64,000 nt of DNA from Phocaeicola vulgatus (lineage in GTDB: Bacteria; Bacteroidota; Bacteroidia; Bacteroidales; Tannerellaceae), in NCBI GenBank assembly GCA_022009975.1, contig CP091733.1, positions 1,629,001 through 1,693,000 on the forward strand, written 5' to 3'. Below the pieces are notes generated by a model. That model was given only the letters and a program-made list of their open reading frames with translations, did no database searches and was not told where the DNA came from. Below are positions 1 through 9,418 of the stretch, one piece after another (positions within the stretch are counted from its first letter, which is position 1; every line of letters begins with the position of its first letter). A program made the position numbers and the translations under genes.

Positions 1-301
1 ACACCAATGAGACGGCAGTTGTCCCATCGACATCATAATCACCATATATCAATATCTTTTCCTTCTCTCCCAAAGCCTTGTTCAAGCGTTTCACCGCTTT
101 GTCCATATCGGGCATCAGGAACGGATCTTCCAAATCATTCAAGCTGGGCTTGAAAAATTTCTTTACCTCCGCAGCCGTCTTCAGTCCACGTCGGACAAGA
201 AGCAGACTGATGACCGGGTCAAGTTCCAGTTCGGCAGCCAGTTTGTCCCGCTGTTCTTTTTCTTCCGCTGTAGGAGGTTGATAGTTCCATTTGTTAGTCA
301 T
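1..301 (-). CDS. recJ: RecJ single-strand DNA exonuclease, N-terminal part
   Basis: Only the first 100 codons are inside the window; the gene runs off the left edge. Translation of the minus strand from the ATG at 301 gives MTNKWNYQPPTAEEKEQ and, at residues about 83-100, ILIYGDYDVDGTTAVSLV, the DHH-family motif I of RecJ whose aspartates bind the catalytic manganese. RecJ degrades 5' ends of single-stranded DNA in recombination and mismatch repair. The region before the motif (lengthy charged helix, then FFKPSLNDLEDPFLM) matches the usual RecJ N-terminus. No frame break is seen in this part. A possible promoter box CAAAGGTA (TACCTTTG on the minus strand) lies at 600-607, which would give a leader of nearly 300 bases; this is weak. 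Confidence 0.93.
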   Translation of the reverse strand, partial: MTNKWNYQPPTAEEKEQRDKLAAELELDPVISLLLVRRGLKTAAEVKKFFKPSLNDLEDPFLMPDMDKAVKRLNKALGEKEKILIYGDYDVDGTTAVSLV

Positions 302-779
302 TTATATATTTTTTTCTTTCTTGTCTTAGCAGAGGAATCATACGGCAATTATCCATGCCTCCCTTTTCGCCTCATTCCAGGCCCATTCAGGAAGGGAGCG
401 CAACACCTGCATGATTCAATCGGTAAAGTTATATAAATTAATCTGCTTTCCCGCCATTTTCTTTATAAAATAATAATATTATTTGCTCATTTCTTCGGGA
501 ATGATGTTTTGAGGCTTGATTCTCCTATGACTTGGAGGATTTAAAATAAAAAGGGAGTTCCGGTTCAATGTGATGTTTACGGTTTAAAGATTACGGGAGC
601 AAAGGTAAGGCGGCAGGAAAGCGTGGAGTTGACGGACACGTCATAGCACGTCCCAAGTTGCATATTTTTGCACATTTCTGCACATTCCTACATTTTCCCG
701 CACCATCTTGCAGCTTCTTCCGTCTTTACATTCGTTTTACTTCCGTTTACAAATATTCACAGAAAAAGACGGTTTATTT

Positions 780-866
780 GGGAAAAAACAACCGTTGTTT
801 TTGAAAAAACATCGGACGTTTCCGGAAAAACATTGGACGTTTTTGGAAAAACTTCGGACGTTTTTG
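780..866. repeat. Tandem 21-bp A-tract/T-tract repeat
   Basis: Three successive units of about 21 bp share the form AAAAAC, a core such as ATTGGAC or TTCGGAC, then GTTTTT, and are preceded by a related unit AACAACCGTTGTTTT. The unit ends are complementary, so each can fold on itself and neighbours can pair through T5-GG-A5. The same core, CATTGGACG, recurs at 18632-18640, and units with another core (GGTAGTATGC) occur near 37.0 and 63.4 kb. Confidence 0.75.
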
Positions 867-1115
867 ATGGGTGTTTTTGTATGAAAAAAATGCGCCACGA
901 AAAAAATATATAAAAATTGGAACAATAAATCTAAAGAAAAGGATAATTAAATCATTTTAATAATACATAAGGCGTTGACATTTAGTGTTATGTGGTCGGT
1001 TGTGGGTTTAAAACGTGCAATTTTACTCAAAAAAAGGATGCAAAAACTCCAAAAAAACGTGCAAACGAGGCGAAAAAACCGCTCAAAATGCAAAAAAAAC
1101 GTACTTTTTTCAACA

Positions 1116-1168
1116 AAGAATAGAATAGAATAGGAAAGAATAGAATAGAATAGAATAGAATAGAATAA
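1116..1168. repeat. AGAAT pentanucleotide microsatellite
   Basis: About ten copies of AGAAT/TAGAA, broken once by AGGAA, run without other interruption. It is not inside a convincing gene, so slippage would not switch a reading frame here. It is directly followed by a TC-rich/GA-rich inverted repeat at 1171-1200. Confidence 0.85.
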
Positions 1169-1264
1169 ATTTCTCTCTCTCTAATGCGCATGAGAGAGAA
1201 AAAAAATTTAATGAAAAAACACAAAGTAAAGAAATGTTAATGATAAATTTATATTTGGTTTTAC

Positions 1265-1295
1265 TTGCTTTCGCAGAAATTAATGCGTATATTTG
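1265..1295 (+). promoter_or_regulatory. Putative sigma-ABfr promoter
   Basis: TTG at 1265-1267 is followed after 20 bp by TATATTTG (1288-1295), a full match to the Bacteroidetes -7 consensus TAnnTTTG. Transcription would begin near 1302. No credible gene follows; a 46-codon ORF starting at 1367 (MGISKMTEILQTTENSN) is the only candidate and has no family resemblance I can name. Confidence 0.45.
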
Positions 1296-1882
1296 CAACG
1301 CAATCAGATGGGGAAACGGATCCTTCCCCGATTGACTTTTTCAAAATAATTTTTTTAAAAACGACTATGGGAATTTCAAAAATGACTGAAATCTTACAAA
1401 CAACTGAAAACTCAAATGCAAGCAACAAAATGCTGGCAGAAATCAAAAAATCCTTTAAATCGCCCTTGAAGAAAGGCTTCTGGATGGTGCTTTCCGTTAC
1501 GACATAGGGTGCAGAGACCCGCTCAATTTCCCTTAAGGAAAGATTTGCCAGAGCGCATTTTCTGTTACAACATTGCAAACTTCGATTATGTTTAAAAACG
1601 AGTGACGAAGTCAGGTTTATGGGGAAAGAAAACCCAATTTGAATTTTACTCCCTGCTGTTTATGGTTGAATAAAAACTTCTGAATTACTTTATTTGCCGG
1701 TTACGGTTTTAGTATTTTAAACCGGCATGGTTCTTTGAAATTTTGAAAATGGTAGACCCTTAAATTTCCCTTAATGAGGAAGTTGTTAAATCTTTTATAG
1801 TTTTAATTCCGCCAACAAGTTGGTTCGGGTTTCTTTAGGGTTAGCTGTATATCGGCATCGTGGATACGCTTAGAGGCTACAA

Positions 1883-1953
1883 GACGGTGTGTCAAAATGA
1901 AAGTTTTGATGCAGCCCCTTTAGTACATCGGGGTTTACAATCAAGACACACCG
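1883..1953. terminator. Hairpin repeat beyond the aldo-keto reductase gene
   Basis: GACGGTGTGTC (1884-1894) pairs with GACACACCGCC (about 1943-1953). Inside it TCAAAA/TTTTGA and CCCC/GGGG form two smaller hairpins. The left half, TGTGTCAAAATGAA followed by GTTTTGATGCAGC, recurs as the terminator of the tRNA-fMet gene at 37122-37157. It lies just after the stop of the minus-strand gene at 1994, so termination is the likely role, though no clean U-tract is visible on that strand. Confidence 0.45.
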
Positions 1954-1993
1954 CCTTATATAGCGAAGAAATCGCCTATCAAAGGCAAAAGCC

Positions 1994-3391
1994 TTATAAC
2001 GTTCCTTGTTTCAAGTGCTCCACAAAGCTGTCAATACGCCGCATCTCTTTCGGGATACTAATTCCTTGGGGACAATGCGAAACACACTCTTTACATCTAA
2101 TGCAATGGTTTGCCTGACGCAAGCGGGGCACAGAACGGTCGTAACCAATCAAGAAGGCCCGTCGCGCCTCTTTATAATTTTCCGCCTGCTGGCTTTCAGG
2201 AACATTCCCTTCGTTGACACATTTGTTGTAATGCAGCAACACACCCGGAATGTCCACTCCATAAGGGCAAGGCATACAATAATTGCATCCGTTGCATGGA
2301 ATGGTCGGGTATTGCATCATCAAATCAGCCGTATCAAACAAAAACTGCTTCTCATCCTCCGTCAAAGGCTGCAAAGGACAGAACGAACGCAAGTTATCCT
2401 GCAAGTGCTCCATATAAGTCATGCCGCTTAATGCCACCATCACATCCGGGTAAGTCCCGACAAAACGGAAAGCCCACGAAGCGACACTCCGGCTGGGTTC
2501 GCGTTGTTTCAAGCGGGCGACAATATGGTCGTGCACCTTGGATAAACGCCCACCTAAGAGCGGTTCCATGATAACGACCGGGATATTCCGTTTCACCAAC
2601 TCATCGTACAAATACTCCGCATTGGTATTTCTTGCATTCAGCTCCTTCGCATGTTTCCAGTCGAGGTAATTCATTTGGATTTGCACAAAATCCCATTTGT
2701 ACTTGTCATGGTTCGCCAACAGATAATCAAACACTTGGATGTCTCCATGATAAGAAAATCCCAAGTTCCGGATATTGCCTTTTTCCCGCTCCTCCAAAAG
2801 GAAGTCTAAGATTCCGTTATCCATGTAGCGTCCATTGAAAGCCTCCATGCCTCCCATTCCAATGCCGTGCAGCAAAAGGTAATCGATATAATCCACCTGC
2901 AACTCCTTGAATGAATTATGATACATCTCCAAAGATGCCTCCCGGCTCCATGTTTCGGGAGCGAAATTCGAGAGTTTCGTAGCTATAAAAAACTTCTCCC
3001 TTGGATGACGCTTCAAAGCAATCCCCGTAGCACGTTCGGAAAGGCCTTTGCAATAAGCAGGAGATGTATCGAAATAGTTCACTCCGTGCGCAATGGCATA
3101 ATCGACCAAGCGGTTTACGGCCTCTTGGTCAATCGAATCATCCCCGTCCCTTGCACTCTCTCCGCCAACTGTCGGCCAGCGCATGCAACCATATCCTAAT
3201 ATGGACACCATCTCCCCCGTCTTTGGGTTTACCCGGTACGTCATCCGGTCTGTCGGAATTTCACCCAAAGCGGTGACATTCGCCTTCTCCTTTGAAGTAC
3301 AACCGACCATGACAGCGGAAGCCATTGTCCCTGCTCCTAATTTCTTAAAGAAACTACGGCGGTTCATCTCTTTATATTCACTTGATTTCAT
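1994..3391 (-). CDS. Tat-exported aldo/keto reductase with C-terminal [4Fe-4S] ferredoxin domain
   Basis: The 465-residue product begins with a twin-arginine signal (NRRSFFKKLG at about 10-19) followed by a possible lipobox (VMVGC), so it is probably exported folded and may be lipid-anchored. Residues about 50-360 form an aldo-keto reductase barrel (GYGCMRWP, FDTSPAYCKG, LLLHGIG). The last 85 residues carry two iron-sulfur cysteine clusters, CNGCNYCMPCPYG and CIRCKECVSHCPQG. Such AKR-ferredoxin fusions are common in anaerobes; substrates are mostly unknown. It lies 12 bp after a membrane polyferredoxin gene on the same strand, so the two probably form an operon and an electron path from membrane to reductase. 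The ATG near 3391 is used because it places the arginine pair near the N-terminus. The frame is intact. Confidence 0.9.
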   Translation of the reverse strand: MKSSEYKEMNRRSFFKKLGAGTMASAVMVGCTSKEKANVTALGEIPTDRMTYRVNPKTGEMVSILGYGCMRWPTVGGESARDGDDSIDQEAVNRLVDYAIAHGVNYFDTSPAYCKGLSERATGIALKRHPREKFFIATKLSNFAPETWSREASLEMYHNSFKELQVDYIDYLLLHGIGMGGMEAFNGRYMDNGILDFLLEEREKGNIRNLGFSYHGDIQVFDYLLANHDKYKWDFVQIQMNYLDWKHAKELNARNTNAEYLYDELVKRNIPVVIMEPLLGGRLSKVHDHIVARLKQREPSRSVASWAFRFVGTYPDVMVALSGMTYMEHLQDNLRSFCPLQPLTEDEKQFLFDTADLMMQYPTIPCNGCNYCMPCPYGVDIPGVLLHYNKCVNEGNVPESQQAENYKEARRAFLIGYDRSVPRLRQANHCIRCKECVSHCPQGISIPKEMRRIDSFVEHLKQGTL

Positions 3392-3403
3392 CGTTCCTTA
3401 CCG

Positions 3404-4903
3404 TTAAATATATTTATGACGTTCATGCCCTTCTACATAAATTGCGCTAAGCGGACGAGCGGGGCAAAGGTTCTCGCAAGCTCCACAGCCGATGCAACGT
3501 TCTTCGTTGACAACCGGGATTTTAAGGGATTCCGGATTACCGGAATCGGACAACACCATGGTTATTGCATTCGTCGGGCAGTGGACAGCACAGTTGCCAC
3601 AGCTTTTCCCATCGGTCAACGGAATACAATTCTCTTTTACCCAAACGGCATGCCCCACTTGGATGGAGGATTTCTCCGCTTTGGTTATTTTAAGAATGGC
3701 TCCTGCCGGACACACTTCAGAACACTTGACGCATTCCGGACGGCAATATCCGCGTTCATAGGAAGATTCAGGTTGCATCAAAGTATCCAACCCCGTTGAA
3801 GGGCGCAACACGCCGTTCGGACAAACCGACACACATAATTGGCAACCAGTACAATGAGCAGCCATATTAGCTAAACTGATGGCTCCCGGAGGGACTATCG
3901 GTGTCTGACGGTCGGGCACTTTCTTATCTACAATCGTAGCATAACCGCCATCGACCTTTCTCCTGCGCTTTCAAAAGCGAAGTTCCGAGAAACATTCCCG
4001 TCCCGGTCAAGAAATTACGCCTTGAGGCATTCGTGCCGTCCAGTCCAACCATGTTTGTATCCTTTGTTTTTAGGGGAAATCCTAAACGACTTATATAATG
4101 TATGGCGTTATGTTTGCATGCATCCACGCAATCCAAACAAGTCACGCACCGGCTGTAATCAATTGTATGGTTTTTAGGGTCAATACATGCCGCTTTGCAT
4201 TGGCGGGAACAGAGCGTGCAGGAGTTGCATTTAGTTATATCAATGACTGGACGGAACAAGGAATACTTTGCCACAAATCCCAAAACAGTCCCAACAGGAC
4301 ATATGGTATTGCAATATGTCCGCCCATTCCGCCAAGCCAAAAGAATCAAAATAACAAAGTGGCAGCAGCAATCAAGAAAACAGGAAGACTCTTTATCCAT
4401 ATCTCTTTCTGATAAAAAGCGTAATTGTCCATGCGTTCCGCCATATAAGCCAAGGCGTTATTGCCCAAGTCATAGAGAGGAGCAAACAAGTTCTGAGCAA
4501 TCCGTCCATAAGCGCTGTACGGAGCAAGCAAGGCGGCAATTGATCCAATGCCCATTATCAAAGCAAGGACAAACAGGAACAACACGCCATACCTTAACAA
4601 CGACTTCGCAGGAGAATAGAAGAAGCGGAACTGTTTCTTCTTCCGCTTTCCACTGATCCAAGAGACAACATCCTGGAATATGCCTAATGGACAGATAACG
4701 GAACAATAAACTCGTCCGCACACGAATGTCAACAGGAGCAAAAGAAAAATCACCCCGACATTCAATGCCATCACCGCCGGCAGAAACTGAATCTTCGCCA
4801 GCCAACCCAACCACCCTTGGATTGTTCCTGTAAAGTCAAGGAATAAAAGGGTGGTCAAGGTAAAAAATACAATCGCTAACGTTGTCCTTATTTTTCGTAA
4901 CAT
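3404..4903 (-). CDS. Membrane 4Fe-4S polyferredoxin protein (NapH-like), two frame breaks
   Basis: Three adjacent frames add up to one protein of about 500 residues starting at the ATG at 4903 (MLRKIRTTLAIVFF). The N-terminal half has about five membrane segments and two NapH-type motifs, CGRVYCSVICPLG and CNTICPVG. The C-terminal part holds several ferredoxin motifs, for example CNSCTLCSRQC, CVTCLDCVDAC, CTGCQLCVSVCP, CGNCAVHCP and CIGCGACENLCP. Between them ASRRNFLTGTG resembles a twin-arginine or transfer segment. It is likely a membrane electron carrier feeding the exported aldo-keto reductase that follows. The breaks lie at about 4345-4360 (one base lost) and 3957-3959 (two bases lost in an A-run); restoring three bases gives an uninterrupted frame, so I treat them as sequence errors. 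Confidence 0.82.
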
Positions 4904-4997
4904 ATCAATTGGTTTTATTTCACAAAAATACAAAACCCCATTGACATTTACTTATACTTTTATCTGACAAACTTATCTTTTTTACGGAAAAACATTA

Positions 4998-5895
4998 TCA
5001 GAACTGATAAGAAAGATAAATCCCTGCCCCGTCCTGCCTTACAACTGGCGACACCAATAATTTCTTATCCGAACGAAGGTTTATCTTCTTGGCTATCGCA
5101 TTGCGGATGGGGAAGTAAATCAAATAGGAAAGCTCGGCTGACAAGATGCCGAATCCTGCACCTGCCACCACATCAGCCACCCAATGCCGGTTGTTATACA
5201 GCCGGGATGCGCCCACCAAAACGCCAACGGCATAACCGGAATAGGCAAGCCACGGATTGGAGTCCTTGAACTCTTTATAGGCGATATGCGCCCCTAAAGA
5301 CATTGGAGGTATGTCCGGAAGGGAAAGAATAGGGTGTTCCATCCGGACGGCGCTCATTCACGATGTTTTTCACTCCATGAACCAATCCGGCATTGATAAC
5401 CTCTCCCAAACCAACCAAGAAGAGCTGGTCCACCCAGTTATGTTTCTCTTTGCCTATCAAATCGCAAACGAAAACCCAACCTAACATTCCCCATTCAAGG
5501 TAATTATCGACCTTGATTTGCTTGACAGAATCTTTACGGGAAAACAGATGGAAGTCATTCATCCCGTCTATTGCCGTACCGACTGCTCCAACGGCAATCA
5601 ATGAGGCTGGCAATATCAGCGAAACGGGCTTGAATGTATAATCCACAACAGACATTCTCTTCTTGAGACTGTCCTGTATCTGCGCAACTACATCTAACGC
5701 TACACTCCCATATTCCAAGCTGTCAACATCCAGATATCGCTCCTCTGCCCGACCATTAAGACAAGGGACGCCGGTACAATCCCCGCCAGAGTAATCCCGA
5801 CCTGACGGAGACACATCACCCGAGGGTTGCAGAATCCGGGCATTGCCTGTCAAGGCACAAGCAAACAGCAACACTAACAACAGTACTCTTTTCAT
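4998..5895 (-). CDS. PAP2-family membrane-associated phosphatase, one frame break
   Basis: The protein (about 299 residues when repaired) starts MKRVLLLVLLFACALTGNA, a signal peptide. It contains the PAP2 motifs: a K-x6-RP like stretch (NERRPDG), PSGHTS and, after the break, SRLYNNRHWVADVVAGA. These histidines and arginines form the vanadium-haloperoxidase-like active site that removes phosphate from lipid or isoprenoid phosphates. The frame is lost at 5296-5298, where GTCTTTAGG should read with two more bases; the family expects NVFLGAH here. Neighbours give no pathway. Role in phospholipid, lipid A or undecaprenyl-phosphate recycling cannot be told from sequence. Confidence 0.85.
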
Positions 5896-5920
5896 AAAAC
5901 CTTTAACTTTCTATTTATAA

Positions 5921-7509
5921 TCAAGAATAGAGAGCCGCAATACTCTCTGCACAGCGTTCGCCGTCTATGGCTGCGGAAACAATGCCCCCGGCATAACCAG
6001 CTCCTTCGCCACAAGGGAATAACCCTTTCACCGTGACATGTTGCAAGCTGTCTTTGTCTCGAAGGATACGGACGGGAGAAGAGGTTCTCGTCTCAACACC
6101 TATCATCAACGCATTATTCGTCAGGAAGCCCTTTGAGACTTTGCCAAAATGGGTAAAGCCCTCCTGCAAACGGGAAGAGATAAACTGGGGCATCCAGAAA
6201 TGCAAAGGAGAGGAAATCACACCCGCCGCATAGGAAGTCTTGGGCAAATCCCTTGACAAACGATTATGCACAAAGTCGTCCATGCGTTGCGCCGGAGCCG
6301 TCTGCCTGCAATTCCCATTCAACCAACAGAGTTCTTCCAATTGCTCTTGGAATTGCATCATCCGCAGTTCCGGGACAACCGGCTCGTCCACCTCCTTCGA
6401 CAAGCGCAATGTCTTATCTTCCAAATCTTCCGGATGGATTTCCACAACCATTCCTGAGTTTGACCAATAAGAGCCACGATTGGAAGGAGACATGCCGTTC
6501 ACGACAATTTGGCGGGGTCCACTTGCCGCGGGGACAATAAAGCCTCCCGGGCACATACAAAAAGAATAAACGCCACGCCCTTTCACTTGCGTCACAAAGC
6601 TATATTCGGCAGCAGGCAAATAGTCGCCCCTTCCCTCTTTCCTGTGGTATTGAATCCGGTCTATCAGTTGCTGTGGATGTTCCAAACGAACTCCCACAGC
6701 CAATCCTTTCGCCTCTATTTGGATGTGGGCAGCCGAAAGATAACGATAGACATCACGGGCAGAGTGTCCTGTTGCCAAAATCACCGGGGGCCCATGAATG
6801 CCTCGCCTGTGTTCGTTTCAATGCCTATCACTTCGTTCTCCCTCACAACCAGCCGGTCCATGCGCGTTTCAAAATGGACTTCCCCACCACTGCGCTTTAT
6901 CTGTTCTCGCATATTCTCTATCACGCGGGGCAGTTTGTCCGTGCCAATATGGGGATGGGCATCCGAAAGGATGGAGACACTCGCTCCATGTTGGCAAAAC
7001 ACGTTTAATATTTTATCCACCGATCCCCTTTTCTTGCTCCTTGTATAGAGTTTCCCGTCTGAATAAGCACCGGCTCCTCCCTCTCCAAAGCTATAGTTGG
7101 ATTCGGGATTCACAAGATGCTCCCGGCTTATCAATGCCAAATCTTTCTTCCTGTCGCGCACGTTCTTCCCCCGCTCCACAACAATCGGGCGGAACCCTAA
7201 CTCTATCAACCGCAAAGCGGCAAACAGCCCACCGGGACCTGCGCCCACCACGACAACCGGCTTCCCGCCCGACACATCTTTATATTCTACCGCTTGGTAT
7301 TCTGCTTCCGTCGGAAGTTCATCTATGAAGGCACGGACTTTCAGATTGACATAAATCGTTCGCTGGCGGGCATCAATGGAGCGTTTCAATATCCTGACAG
7401 CCCAAACAGAGGCACTCTTGGCTCCTGTTTCCTGAGCCACAATCTGTTTCAACGACTGTTCATTCGCTGCCTGTTCGGGCAATATGCGTAATTGTAATTC
7501 TTGTATCAT
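5921..7509 (-). CDS. NAD(P)/FAD-dependent oxidoreductase, one frame break
   Basis: The repaired product is about 529 residues. It has an N-terminal ACT-like segment (residues 1-80, MIQELQLRILPEQ), then a Rossmann FAD site VVVGAGPGGLFAALRL and, further on, VERGKNVRDRKKDL, SFGEGGAGAYSDGKLYT and ILATGHSARDVY; the end carries the GEGAGYAGGI loop found in this family. This is the conserved, poorly characterised group annotated as FAD-dependent dehydrogenase or NAD(FAD)-utilizing protein. The break lies in a C-run at 6786-6790 (one base lost). It sits just downstream of dnaB on the same strand (15 bp gap), so co-transcription is plausible. Confidence 0.85.
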
Positions 7510-7524
7510 CTCTCTTCTATGGTT

Positions 7525-9036
7525 TTAGAAAGGAACATCATCATTGCCTTTCGTCAAAAAATCAGGAGTGACTGATGGTGATTGGGACAAACCCGGAGAA
7601 GGCATTCCTCCGGACGGGAACTCCTGTATTTGGATATCCTCTTCAATATTCATAAACTTGGCATAATCGCTCTTGAAGCGGAGGCGCACATCACCCGTAG
7701 CACCGTTACGATGCTTGGCAATGATGATTTCCGCAAGTCCCAGCAAAGAATTACCCCGTTCATCTTCCAATATCTTATAATATTCCGGACGGTGAATAAA
7801 ACATACCATATCGGCATCCTGCTCGATGGCTCCGGACTCACGCAAGTCAGCCAACTGCGGACGCTTTCCTTCTGCCCCTTGGCGGCTCTCCACGCCACGG
7901 TTCAACTGAGACAAAGCGATTATCGGGATATTCAACTCCTTTGCCAATCCCTTCAAAGAGCGGGATATCATGCTGACCTCCTGCTCACGGCTTCCAAAGT
8001 TCATGCCGCTGGCGTTCATCAACTGGAGGTAGTCGATGATAATACATTTGATGCCATGTTCACGCACCAACCTTCTTGCCTTGGTTCGCAGTTCGAAAAC
8101 AGACAAACTCGGTGTGTCATCAATGAAATCGGAGCATCATACAACTCCTTTATCTTAAAGTCCAGCTGCTCCCATTCATAATTCTCCAACCGTCCACTCT
8201 TTATCTTTTCACCAGGAATCTCGCAGACATTCACAATCAGACGGTTTACCAACTGGACATTGCTCATTTCAAGGGAGAACAAGGCAACTGGAATGTTGAA
8301 GTTGACAGCCATGTTCTTTGCCATAGAAAGGACAAAAGCAGTCTTTCCCATGGCTGGGCGGGCAGCGATAATCACCAAATCCGAATTTTGCCAGCCCGAT
8401 GTTATCTTATCCAACTTCTCAAAGCCGCTCCTTAATCCGCTTAAGCCCTCTTCTTGGCTGGCAGCTTTCTTCAACATCTCAAGCGCATCATGGATGACCG
8501 GGTTAATCTGGGTAACATCTTTCTTGACATTGCGCTGGGAAATTTCAAACAACTTACCTTCCGCTTCTTGCATCAAATCATCCACATCGGAAGTCTCATC
8601 AAAAGCTTTGTTCTGTATCTGTGAAGAGAAAGATATCAGCTCCCTTGCCAAATACTTCTGGGCGATAATCCTCGCATGGTATTCAATATGGGCACTGCTC
8701 GCTACCTTGCCCGTCAATTGGGAAATATAGTAAGCGCCCCCGACTTGATCCAAATCCCCGCGTTTGCGCAACTGTTCCGTCACCGTCATCATATCGATAG
8801 GCAGCTGTCGAACCGCCAAATCCACGATTGCAGCATAGATAAGCTCATGTGACTTCTCGTAAACACTCCGGCTTCAATATCTCGCTGACTATCGAATAGG
8901 CATCTTTTTCCAACATCAACGCTCCTAATACCGCTTCTTCCAATTCCCTTGCTTGTGGCTGCATGCGTCCCATTTCTGGTACGATAACCGTCTTCTTTTG
9001 GGTGCGTGGTCCTGAACCTGATTTACTTCCTGGCAT
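7525..9036 (-). CDS. dnaB: Replicative DNA helicase DnaB, two frame breaks
   Basis: Starting at the ATG at 9036 (MPGSKSGSG) the repaired protein is about 504 residues. The N-terminal domain (ELEEAVLGALMLEKDAY, then DLAVRQLPIDMMTVTEQL) and linker are followed by the RecA-like motor with Walker A AARPAMGKTAF, LFSLEMS, Walker B IIIDYLQLM and the arginine-finger region KHRNGATGDVRL. DnaB is the hexameric helicase that drives the replication fork. The frame breaks at 8861-8863 (T5 read as T3, expected CFYEK) and 8123 (one G missing, expected SLDDTPS). Because the helicase is essential and both breaks are base losses, errors are far more likely than real mutation. I found no intein signature at either break. 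Confidence 0.95.
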
Positions 9037-9040
9037 ATTT

Positions 9041-9418
9041 TTATTCTTTGAATGTGTAATACTTATTAAATACAAAATTAATCACCGTATAGAATGCCAT
9101 TGCTATCAGCTGGTTGTAATAGCCATCAATGGGCAATGTCGCATTCAATATAAACAAAAATCCCAACTGAAGCATATAGCATGCGGCAAACACGGCGCAG
9201 AAACGGATTCCGCTGCTTCTCCATCCCGCATTACTTTGGAATGTCCACTGCTTATTCCACACGAAGCTGTTCAATACACCAGCTACATATCCTATGACAT
9301 TCGATGCGACATCCGACAATCCCACACACTTCATCATTATCCAAATCACGATTGCGGTAATCAATGTGTTGCTCGCACCGACAATCCCATATTTAATCGC
9401 TTGTTCCAATGTCTTCAT
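9041..9418 (-). CDS. GtrA-family membrane protein
   Basis: A 125-residue protein with four membrane helices and the GtrA pattern: YGIVGASNTLITA at the start, SYVAG-like GYVAGVLNSFVWNKQWTF in the middle, and VINFVFNKYYTF at the end. GtrA proteins are thought to help move lipid-linked sugars such as undecaprenyl-phosphate-glucose across the inner membrane. Its start overlaps the end of the upstream gene by 26 bases and its stop is 4 bases before dnaB, so it is translationally coupled in this minus-strand run. No glycosyltransferase partner is adjacent. Frame intact. Confidence 0.88.
   Translation of the reverse strand: MKTLEQAIKYGIVGASNTLITAIVIWIMMKCVGLSDVASNVIGYVAGVLNSFVWNKQWTFQSNAGWRSSGIRFCAVFAACYMLQLGFLFILNATLPIDGYYNQLIAMAFYTVINFVFNKYYTFKE

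Larger units (their letters stand above)
302..1993. other. Long intergenic region without a recognised gene
   Basis: About 1.7 kb separates recJ (reads left) from the aldo-keto reductase gene (ends at 1994, also reading left). Open frames here are short, overlap each other on both strands and resemble nothing I know. What it does hold: a run of A/T-bounded repeats (780-866), an AGAAT microsatellite (1116-1168) followed by an inverted repeat TTCTCTCTC/GAGAGAGAA (1171-1200), a good Bacteroidetes promoter on the plus strand (1265-1295), a GGGGAA/TTCCCC hairpin shortly after it (about 1310-1330), a GCCGGTT/AACCGGC hairpin (about 1695-1725) and a hairpin repeat at 1883-1953. A non-coding RNA starting near 1302 is possible but not shown. 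Confidence 0.6.

Noticed and set aside
780..866. Tandem repeats as a CRISPR array
   Set aside because: The spacers are 0-2 bp, units are 21 bp and no cas genes are near.
1171..1200. TC/GA palindrome as a terminator
   Set aside because: The A-run after it is on the strand that would need T, and no gene ends just before it.
3404..4903. Three separate ferredoxin genes
   Set aside because: The frames join with three added bases into one NapH-like protein of ordinary length.
7525..9036. Split dnaB as a sign of an intein
   Set aside because: Both breaks are loss of one or two bases inside homopolymers and nothing is inserted; the pieces join without extra sequence.
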